Origin: Halomonas gemina | GTDB lineage: Bacteria > Pseudomonadota > Gammaproteobacteria > Pseudomonadales > Halomonadaceae | Assembly: GCF_023554995.1 (NCBI RefSeq) | Contig: NZ_JAMJPK010000009.1 | Span: 43,674 to 107,673, forward strand | DNA: 64,000 nt | Reading direction: 5' to 3' | Shown: positions 11,588 through 17,685 of the stretch, piece after piece | Layout: the number at the start of each line of letters is the position of its first letter | How positions within the stretch are numbered: the stretch's first letter is position 1 | Notes under the pieces: model-generated | The model's input: the letters and a program-made list of their open reading frames with translations, nothing else | Told to the model about the DNA's origin: nothing | Databases searched by the model: none | Made by a program: the position numbers and the translations under genes

Positions 11588-12378
11588 GGGCGGGTCTCCG
11601 GGGCGGTGTCCTGGCGGGTCATGCGCAGGCCCAGGCGATGGCGCAGCCCCGGGGGCAGGATGCCCGCCAGTCGCACCAGCAGCGTGAAGCGTCGCGGGAA
11701 ATTGATATCCAGGCGGCGCCTGGCGAGGCCCTCGAGGATCGCCGTGGCGGCCTCGTCGACGCTCACGCGCATGGGCATGGCGAAGTCGTTGCGGTCGGTC
11801 AACGGGGTCTTGACGAAGCCGGGGTGGATCACGCTCACGTCGATGCCCTCGGCGGCCAAGTCCAGGCGCAGCGACTCCAGGAAGTGGCTCAGCGCGGCCT
11901 TAGAGGCACCGTAGGCCTCCGCCCGGGGCAGCGGCAGGTAGGCCGCGGCGCTGGAGGTGGCGGCCAGCAGCGGTCGCCCGCCCTCGGCGCGGGCCCGGCG
12001 CAGCAGGGGCAGGGCGGCCTCGATGCCGTAGACGGCGCCGAAGAAGTTGGGGGCGAAGACCCGTTCGACGAGGTCGACATCGAAGTCGCGGGCATCCAGG
12101 TACTCGCAGGTGCCGGCATTGAGGATCACCAGGTCCAGGCCACCGAATGCCTGGCCCAGGCGCTCGCCGGCCTGGCGCACGGCCTGGCGGTCGGCCACGT
12201 CCAGCGGCAGCAGCAGGGCGTTGTCGCGACCGGCGGCGAGGTCGCGCAGTGCCGGCTCGCTGCGGGCGCTGAGCGCTACCCGGTGCCCCGCGTCCAGCAG
12301 GCGTTCGGCCAGGGCGCGGCCGATGCCCGAGGTGGCCCCGGTCAGCCAGATACGCTGCCTGTCGCTCGCTGTGGTCAT
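11584..12378 (-). CDS. Short-chain dehydrogenase/reductase
   Basis: Cytoplasmic NAD(P)-dependent oxidoreductase of 264 aa. The cofactor loop is TGATSGIGRALAE, the structural motif is LNAG (here VILNAGT), and the catalytic pair is in YGASKAALS, with the Ser in ATSSAAAYL. The ATG at 12378 is chosen because GGAGAG sits just ahead; a longer reading to 12477 overlaps the upstream gene and lacks family similarity. Substrate is unknown. It is the first gene after an intragenic promoter/operator candidate (12751-12789). Confidence 0.9.
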   Translation of the reverse strand: MTTASDRQRIWLTGATSGIGRALAERLLDAGHRVALSARSEPALRDLAAGRDNALLLPLDVADRQAVRQAGERLGQAFGGLDLVILNAGTCEYLDARDFDVDLVERVFAPNFFGAVYGIEAALPLLRRARAEGGRPLLAATSSAAAYLPLPRAEAYGASKAALSHFLESLRLDLAAEGIDVSVIHPGFVKTPLTDRNDFAMPMRVSVDEAATAILEGLARRRLDINFPRRFTLLVRLAGILPPGLRHRLGLRMTRQDTAPETRP

Positions 12379-12403
12379 GGTCTCTCCCCGTTTGCGGTGG
12401 CCG

Positions 12404-12838
12404 TCAGCGGCCCAGTTGTCGCTTGACCAGTCGTATCGCGCCCCCCAGCACCGGCAGACGCTCGTAGAGCAGGGCACCGGCGTCGAAGTAGTCGCGGTGC
12501 CTGGCCACCCGGCCGTCGTCTGCGAAGCGCAGGTGCGAGCAGCCTTCGACTTCTACCCTGCGGCCGCCGTCGAGGCGGGGATGCACCAGCTGCATGGTCC
12601 AGGTGACGAAGGCCGTGTCGTGCCGTTGCAGAGACTCGTGGAAGGTGAAGCCGCATGATGTCACGTTGTCGTACAGGGTCTGGAAGTAGCCTTCCAGCGC
12701 CTCTCGGCCCTTGATGTGGTGCAGCGGGTCGATGAAGTCGATATCGTCAGTGTATACCTCGTATAGCTTTGTTGTACAGGTCTTGTCCAGTTTATTGAAG
12801 AAGGCGCAGAAGGCCTCCAGATCAGGTGCCTGGCGCAT
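12404..12838 (-). CDS. NTF2/SnoaL-like domain protein
   Basis: A 144-aa protein of the nuclear transport factor 2-like (SnoaL-like) cone fold, with YTDDIDFIDPLHHIKGREAL and YFDAGALLYERLPVLGG as family-like signatures. Such proteins recur beside photolyase and SDR genes in light-induced clusters; no activity is established. Codons 17-32 use the rare triplets ACA, CTA and GTA in a run unlike the rest of the gene; this stretch also holds the 11-bp repeats described separately, so the coding sequence may be constrained by a regulatory site. Confidence 0.8.
   Translation of the reverse strand: MRQAPDLEAFCAFFNKLDKTCTTKLYEVYTDDIDFIDPLHHIKGREALEGYFQTLYDNVTSCGFTFHESLQRHDTAFVTWTMQLVHPRLDGGRRVEVEGCSHLRFADDGRVARHRDYFDAGALLYERLPVLGGAIRLVKRQLGR
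12751..12789 (-). promoter_or_regulatory. Candidate CarH/LitR-type operator and promoter inside the NTF2-like gene
   Basis: Reading the + strand, TGTATA (12751-12756), the degenerate TATAGC (12762-12767) and TGTACA (12773-12778) recur every 11 bp. On the minus strand a -35-like TGGACA (12784-12789) and a -10-like TATACG (12760-12765) are 18 bp apart, with TGTACA in the spacer five bases from the -35 and seven from the -10. This would drive the SDR-to-DUF2878 genes. The repeats are seen directly; regulator binding is inference from the 11-bp iterated operators of CarH. Confidence 0.45.
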
Positions 12839-12866
12839 GGCAGGGTCTCCCGTGTCGGGTGGCGGA

Positions 12867-14285
12867 TCAGTCCGCGTTCAGGGCCTTGAAGGCCTCCAGG
12901 GCGCGGGCCCGGGCGGCCCGGTGGTCGACGATGGGGGCCGGGTAGTCGACCCCGCCGAGCAGGTCGCTCGAGGGGGCATGGCGGGCCTTCGCCGGCAGCC
13001 CGGCCAGCGCCGGCAGCCACTCGGCGAGGAAGCGGCCGTCGGGGTCGAAGCGCGTCGACTGGGTCGTGGGGTTGAAGATGCGGAAGTAGGGCGCGGCATC
13101 GGTGCCGGTCGAAGCCGCCCACTGCCAGCCGCCGTTGTTGGCGCAGAACTCGCCGTCCACCAGGTGGCGCAGGAAGAAGGCCTCGCCGCGGCGCCAGTCG
13201 ATCAGCAGGTGCTTGGCGAGGAACATGGCGGTGACCATGCGCAGGCGGTTGTGCATCCAGCCGGTGGCGGCGAGCTGACGCATGGCGGCATCGACGATGG
13301 GGTAGCCGGTGCGTCCCTCGCACCAGGCGGCGAAGCCGGCCTCGTCGTCGCGCCAGGCAAGCCGCTCGGTGTGGCGCTGGAAGGGACGATAGCGGCAGAC
13401 CCGCGGGAAGCCGACGGCCACGTGGCGATAGAACTCCCGCCATACCAGCTCGTTGACCCAGGCTGTGAGCCCGGCGTCGCCCTCGGCCAGGGCGCCGTCG
13501 TTCTCGGCGAGCACCGCCTGCAGGCACTGGCGGTGGGAGATCATGCCCAGCGCCAGGTAGGGCGAGAGCTCGCTGGTGCCGCGGATCGCCGGGAAGTCCC
13601 GCTGCGCGGCGTAGTGGCGTCCCCGGAAGCGCAGGAAGCGCTCAAGGCGATCGGCGGCCGCCTGCTCGCCGGCTGGCCACTGGCGGCCGTCGATCGGCGT
13701 GTCCGCCAGGGCGGGGAGTTCGGGCAGCGGGTCGGACGCGATGTCGATGGGCGCCTGGGGCGGTGGGGTGTCGTGCAGGGCGATCCGTTCCGGCGTCAGC
13801 TGGCGGTGCCAGGCCTTGGCAAAGGGGGTGAAGACGCCGTAGTAGTCGCCCTTGCCGGTGAGCAGCTCGCCCGGGGCGAAGGCCACGGCGTCATGGTGAC
13901 CGGTGGCGGTGAGGCCCGCCTCGTCGAAGGCCTCGATCACGGCGGCATCGCGGGCGAGTTCGTCCACCGGGTATTCGCGGTTGAAGTGCAGGGCGGCGGC
14001 GCCGGTCTCCCGTGCGATGCCCAGCAAGGCAGCCGGGGCCTCGCCGAAGTCGTCGATGTCGCGGTGCAGCAGTGGGATCCCGAGGCCGTCCAGGCTATCG
14101 CGCAGGGCGGCCACTCCGCGGCCCCAGAAGTCGAGCTTGTTGGCGCCGTGGCCGTGGCGCTGCCAGTGGGTGAGGCTGCGCAGGAAGACGGCGACCACGG
14201 GGCCCTGGCGGGCGGCCGCGGCCAGGGCGGTGTTGTCGTGGATGCGCAGGTCGCTGCGGAACCAGACGATCAGGGGGCGGGTCAT
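12867..14285 (-). CDS. phrB: Deoxyribodipyrimidine photolyase (class I CPD photolyase)
   Basis: Uses blue light and reduced FAD to split cyclobutane pyrimidine dimers. The 472-aa length equals that of E. coli PhrB. The N-terminal antenna domain begins PLIVWFRSDLRIHDNTAL, and the C-terminal FAD domain has SPYLALGMISHRQC, WMHNRLRMV and NGGWQWAASTGTDAAPYFR, all typical of CPD class I enzymes. It is 14 bases downstream of the LitR-type regulator in the same operon, the classic regulator-photolyase pairing of light-responsive clusters. Confidence 0.96.
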   Translation of the reverse strand: MTRPLIVWFRSDLRIHDNTALAAAARQGPVVAVFLRSLTHWQRHGHGANKLDFWGRGVAALRDSLDGLGIPLLHRDIDDFGEAPAALLGIARETGAAALHFNREYPVDELARDAAVIEAFDEAGLTATGHHDAVAFAPGELLTGKGDYYGVFTPFAKAWHRQLTPERIALHDTPPPQAPIDIASDPLPELPALADTPIDGRQWPAGEQAAADRLERFLRFRGRHYAAQRDFPAIRGTSELSPYLALGMISHRQCLQAVLAENDGALAEGDAGLTAWVNELVWREFYRHVAVGFPRVCRYRPFQRHTERLAWRDDEAGFAAWCEGRTGYPIVDAAMRQLAATGWMHNRLRMVTAMFLAKHLLIDWRRGEAFFLRHLVDGEFCANNGGWQWAASTGTDAAPYFRIFNPTTQSTRFDPDGRFLAEWLPALAGLPAKARHAPSSDLLGGVDYPAPIVDHRAARARALEAFKALNAD

Positions 14286-14299
14286 GGGCGGCTCCGGGT

Positions 14300-15214
14300 T
14301 CAGCGCACGGGAAGGCAGGCCTGGAGGCGCTCCATGGCCTCGCCGAGGTCATCGCCCAGCAGCTCCACCCGGGTCTCCTCCAGGTCGGCCTCGCGGATGC
14401 GGGCCATGGGGCCGCAGGCCATCAGCGGCACCTCGAGCTGCTCGGCCAGGCGCGGCAGCTGGCGCCGTATCAGCTCGGCCTTCTCCGCCTTGCCGCTGGC
14501 CAGCAGCAGGGCCGCCGCCTGGAAGCGCTCCACCGCCAGCGGCAGCTCGCTGCAGGGCAGCGGGGCATCGAAGAGCTGCACCCGATAGCCACGGTCGCTG
14601 GCGGCCAGGGCGGTGAGCAGCACCCACAGCGGGGCGGGGTCATCGGGCAGGGGGGCGATCAGCAGGGTCGGCCCCCGGCCCTGCCGGTTGGCATGCAGCA
14701 GCCGGGTGCCGATGCGGGTGCGCAGGAAGGTCTCGAGGGTGCGGCGCTGCAGCGCGTCGCCGAGCTGCTCTCCCCAGCCCTCCTCGAGCTGGCGGACCAC
14801 CGGTTGCCAGAGCTCGGCCAGGCAGGTCGGTACCGGGTAGAGCGCCAGCGACTGGTTGAACAGCTCCTCCAGGCGCGTCAGATCCAGGGCCTGAACGGCG
14901 CTGACCAGCAGACGACGCTGGCCGGGCCAGTCGCCGGCCGCCGGTGCCGGGGCCTCCGCGCTCTCCGGCTGGTCGAGCAGTTCGCGGACCTGGCTGACCG
15001 GCACCCCGCGATTCAGCCACTGCAGGATGCGCTCGACGCGCTCGATGTCCTCGCGGGCATAGAGGCGGTGCCCCTTGGGCGTGCGCTGCGGCTTGATCAG
15101 GCCGTAGCGGCGCTCCCAGGCGCGCAGGGTGACGGAGTTCACCCCGGTCAGTCGGGAGACCTCGCGGATCGGATAGAGTGGCGTGTCGGCCGGGCGCCGT
15201 GCCTCGTCATTCAT
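14300..15214 (-). CDS. MerR-family regulator, LitR/CarH type with B12-site residues lost
   Basis: A 304-aa transcription factor. The N-terminal MerR helix-turn-helix is YPIREVSRLTGVNSVTLRAW with the following RRYGL. The rest has the helical bundle plus Rossmann-like layout of CarH/LitR photoreceptors. The adenosylcobalamin signatures (an EH pair in the bundle and DxH at the Rossmann entry) are absent: the matching places read DALQRRTLE and PDDPAPLW. That fits class II LitR proteins (for example Pseudomonas PplR), which work without B12 and sense light through a short LOV partner; no LOV gene is in the window. The start overlaps the stop of the CbiX remnant (ATGA). Confidence 0.85.
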   Translation of the reverse strand: MNDEARRPADTPLYPIREVSRLTGVNSVTLRAWERRYGLIKPQRTPKGHRLYAREDIERVERILQWLNRGVPVSQVRELLDQPESAEAPAPAAGDWPGQRRLLVSAVQALDLTRLEELFNQSLALYPVPTCLAELWQPVVRQLEEGWGEQLGDALQRRTLETFLRTRIGTRLLHANRQGRGPTLLIAPLPDDPAPLWVLLTALAASDRGYRVQLFDAPLPCSELPLAVERFQAAALLLASGKAEKAELIRRQLPRLAEQLEVPLMACGPMARIREADLEETRVELLGDDLGEAMERLQACLPVR

Positions 15215-15315
15215 GAGCGTGCCGGCTCCCTTGCCTGTTCGGCGAAGTGTTCGAGGGGGGCTCGCCAGTGCGGGTCGCTGGAACCGTGGGCGAGCAGGAT
15301 CAGGGCGTGGGTCAT
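15211..15315 (-). pseudogene. CbiX/SirB-type chelatase remnant (34 codons)
   Basis: An open frame of 34 codons starts with ATG behind GGAGA and reads MTHALILLAHGSSDPHWRAP, which is the N-terminal strand and metal-site His segment of CbiX/SirB-type sirohydrochlorin chelatases. The family needs about 120 residues; here the frame stops right on the start codon of the regulator (ATGA overlap). The rest is not found in any frame because the regulator gene occupies the space. It is either a deletion remnant or a retained leader that couples translation of the regulator. Confidence 0.65.
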
Positions 15316-15337
15316 GGAAGTCTCCAGTCGCGATGGG

Positions 15338-16402
15338 TCAGTGAGCGTCGGCCGCCAGGGCCTCACCCAGATGGTGGCCGGAGAGCCAGGCATCCTCGAC
15401 CCGCGGCCCACGCCAGGCGTCGCCGCACAGCGCCAGCCCCGCGGACGAGCGCCGGTAGTCGAGGTTGACGGCCTCGCCCGCGGCGAAGACGTCCGGCTGG
15501 GCGTAGCGCCAGAGGTGGGCCCCCAGGTCGCTGGGCTCGGGCAGCGTGACGCCGTGCGGCAGGCGCGCGCGGAAGGCATCAAGCAGTTCCCGGGCCACGG
15601 CCTCGGCGTCGAGCGCGAGGTGGGCCTCGCTCCATTCCAGACGCGCCAGCAGGCTGAGGCTCTCGCCCTGCCCGTGGCGGCCGGGCTTGTGGTCGTTGCG
15701 GCTGACGAAGCGCAGCGGATCGGCGTCCTGCGTCCGGTCCTGGCCGGGGTCCAGGCGCACCGCCTGCCAGTCGTCGTCGACCCCCGGCAGGGACGGCAGC
15801 GGCGCATCGAAGCATGCCCAGGCCGTCCAGCAGGGGCGCTGGATCACCGCCTCGCAGGCCTGGGCTAGGGCCGGCTCGTGGTCGGCCAGCAGCGCCGCGG
15901 CCTGGGGCGTCGGTACCGCGATCACCACCCGCGTGAAGGGACCGTGACGCTGACGGTGCTGGTCCAGCAGCCACCATTGGCCGTCGTGGGATTCGAGGCG
16001 CTCGATGCGTGTGTCGGTGGTAACCTCGAGCCCCTCGGCCAGCCGGCGGGGCACGGCGCTCATGCGCGGGTCGCCGATGAAGCGCTCGACGTCGTCCCGG
16101 TGGCGCTGCCAGCCCGTCTCGCTCACTTGCCAGAGGGCCTCGGGCCAGCTGGCGACATGGCCCGCCTCCCGCCAGGCGGTGACCTGGCGTTGGAAGGCCG
16201 GGTCACGCACGCTGAAGAATTGGGCGCCCAGGTCGACCACGGCGCCCGGCAGGCGACGGCTGGACAACCGTCCCCCGGGGCCGCGGCCCTTGTCGAAGAG
16301 GTGCACCGGCAGGCCGGCCGCGCGCAGGGCCTGCCCGCAGGCGAGGCCGGCGATGCCGGCGCCGATGATGGCGATGGAAACGGGAGGCTGGGACATGGTC
16401 AT
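15338..16402 (-). CDS. NAD(P)/FAD-dependent oxidoreductase, renalase-like
   Basis: A 354-aa flavoprotein. The N-terminal dinucleotide motif is IAIIGAGIAGLACGQAL, followed by LFDKGRGPGGRLSSRR, the signature of the bacterial renalase-like group of the amine oxidase family, and a C-terminal FAD motif with LALCGDAWRGPRVEDAWLSG. Substrate is unknown. It is the promoter-proximal gene of the minus-strand operon; a second ATG at 16396 is possible. In other proteobacteria homologues also sit beside photolyase genes. Confidence 0.87.
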   Translation of the reverse strand: MTMSQPPVSIAIIGAGIAGLACGQALRAAGLPVHLFDKGRGPGGRLSSRRLPGAVVDLGAQFFSVRDPAFQRQVTAWREAGHVASWPEALWQVSETGWQRHRDDVERFIGDPRMSAVPRRLAEGLEVTTDTRIERLESHDGQWWLLDQHRQRHGPFTRVVIAVPTPQAAALLADHEPALAQACEAVIQRPCWTAWACFDAPLPSLPGVDDDWQAVRLDPGQDRTQDADPLRFVSRNDHKPGRHGQGESLSLLARLEWSEAHLALDAEAVARELLDAFRARLPHGVTLPEPSDLGAHLWRYAQPDVFAAGEAVNLDYRRSSAGLALCGDAWRGPRVEDAWLSGHHLGEALAADAH

Positions 16403-16429
16403 CTCGTGCAGTCAACGGCGTTCATCGCT

Positions 16430-16461
16430 AGACTAGCAGAAGTGTACAACGGCTGTATAAC
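16430..16461. promoter_or_regulatory. Divergent light-type promoter/operator with 11-bp repeats
   Basis: TGTACA (16443-16448) and TGTATA (16454-16459) are five bases apart, an 11-bp repeat; a degenerate ACTAGC lies one period upstream. For the minus operon, a -35-like TATACA (16454-16459) and a -10-like TAGTCT (16430-16435) have an 18-bp spacer with TGTACA between. For the plus gene, TATAAC (16456-16461) could be the -10. The same spacing around TGTACA is found inside the NTF2-like gene. Operator function is inferred. Confidence 0.5.
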
Positions 16462-16501
16462 TCACGGTGGCTTGTCTTAATGGCATGGGGAGGGATTCCG
16501 G

Positions 16502-17407
16502 ATGCGAGTGTTGATCACGGGCGGCAGCGGTTTCGTCGGGCAGCGGCTCTGCCTGCGGTTGAAGGAGGCCGGGCATCGCCTGCTGGTGGTGTCGCGGGAG
16601 CCGGAGCAGGTGCGCGACCGCCTGCCGGAGGGCAGCGATATCCGCCGTTCGGTGCTGGACTTCGTCGACACGCCGCCGGACGCCATCGTCAACCTGGCCG
16701 GCGAGTCGATCGCCGCCCGCCGCTGGGGCGACAACCAGAAGAAGCGCCTGATCGACTCCCGGGTCAACATCACCGGCGACCTGGTGATGCTCTGCGAGCA
16801 GCTCGAGGCCAGCCAGGGCCGGACACCCCGCGTGATGGTTTCCGCCTCGGCGATGGGCTACTACGGCGACCAGGGTGATCGCGAGGTCACCGAAGAGACC
16901 CCGCCCCACGACGAGTTCGCCCACCGCCTCTGCAAGCGCTGGGAGGATACCGCCCGGGAGGCGGCGGATTTCGGCGTCCGGGTGGCGCTGCTGCGCATCG
17001 GCCTGGTGCTCGATGTCGGCGGCGGCAGCCTGGAGAAGATGTTGCCGCCCTTCAAGCTGGGGCTGGGTGGGCGCTTCGGCGACGGCAAGCAGTACATGCC
17101 CTGGATCCATCGCGAGGACCTGGTCCGCGCGATCCTCTTCCTGATTGAGCGCGACGACCTGGAGGGCCCCTTCAACGGCAGCGCGCCGAATCCCGTCACC
17201 AATGCCGAGTTCACCCGCACCCTGGCCAAGCAATTGGGGCGTCCCGCCCTGATGCCGGTGCCGGCCATCGTGCTGGAGACCGCCTTCGGCGAGATGTCGC
17301 GGCTGCTGCTGACCGGAGCCGACATGCGCCCGGCCCGGCTGCTCGAGGCGGGCTTCGAGTTCCGGTTCGAGACGCTGGAGAAGGCCCTGGCCGATATCCT
17401 GGGCTAG
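16502..17407 (+). CDS. TIGR01777 family NAD-dependent epimerase/dehydratase-like protein
   Basis: A 301-aa extended SDR. MRVLITGGSGFVGQRLCLRL is the Rossmann entry, INLAGESIAARRW (here IVNLAGES) and SASAMGYYGDQGD are signatures of the TIGR01777/YfcH group, and a DUF1731-like C-terminal part ends the protein. The reaction is unknown. It is divergent from the photo-oxidative operon and shares its operator region, and homologues occur in light clusters of Pseudomonas, so co-regulation is likely. GGGGAGGG precedes the ATG. Confidence 0.88.
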   Translation: MRVLITGGSGFVGQRLCLRLKEAGHRLLVVSREPEQVRDRLPEGSDIRRSVLDFVDTPPDAIVNLAGESIAARRWGDNQKKRLIDSRVNITGDLVMLCEQLEASQGRTPRVMVSASAMGYYGDQGDREVTEETPPHDEFAHRLCKRWEDTAREAADFGVRVALLRIGLVLDVGGGSLEKMLPPFKLGLGGRFGDGKQYMPWIHREDLVRAILFLIERDDLEGPFNGSAPNPVTNAEFTRTLAKQLGRPALMPVPAIVLETAFGEMSRLLLTGADMRPARLLEAGFEFRFETLEKALADILG

Positions 17408-17446
17408 CGGCCAAGCGGCCAAGCGGCCAAGCGGCCAAGCGGCCAA
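17407..17446 (+). repeat. Tandem octamer GCGGCCAA, 5 copies
   Basis: Five exact head-to-tail copies of GCGGCCAA; the first begins on the last base of the preceding stop codon. The complement of the same octamer is repeated fifteen times at 53695-53814. Confidence 0.97.
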
Positions 17447-17490
17447 GCAGCTATGCCAGATGCGCCTTCGACTTATCGGGCCCATTCAGC

Positions 17491-17600
17491 TGTAGGAGCG
17501 ATCTTCAGATCGCGAAAGGAGGCCGGAGGCCTCCCTTGGCGTCAGGCATTTAGCTCGGGGCGCCTGCCGGCGCCATTCGCGCAGCAAGCTGCGCTCCCAC
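17491..17600 (+). repeat. REP doublet (BIME-like), copy 1
   Basis: About 110 bp bounded by TGTAGGAGCG and its inverse GCGCTCCCAC. Inside are four hairpins: GCGATCTTCAGATCGC, GGAGGCCGGAGGCCTCC, GGCGCCTGCCGGCGCC, and the closing arm around GCGCAGCAAGCTGCGC. A related copy is at 50709-50816. It lies between the TIGR01777 gene and the end of rapA. Confidence 0.85.
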
Positions 17601-17641
17601 TGCCCGGCTTCGCCGGGAGCTGTAAGCTGGAAGACGGAAGT

Positions 17642-17667
17642 TGTGGGAGCGAACTTCAGTTCGCGAA
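17642..17667 (+). repeat. REP singlet
   Basis: TGTGGGAGCGAACTTCAGTT followed by CGCGAA; a single REP hairpin (GCGAACTTCAGTTCGC) of the same family as the adjacent doublet, just past the rapA stop. Confidence 0.8.
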
Positions 17668-17685
17668 GACATTGCCGCCTTGGCC

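Noticed and set aside
12379..12477. N-terminal extension of the SDR
   Set aside because: It overlaps the NTF2-like gene, has no resemblance to SDRs, and the ATG at 12378 has a good ribosome-binding site.
14300..15214. B12-dependent photoreceptor (true CarH)
   Set aside because: The residues that bind adenosylcobalamin are not present at the expected places.
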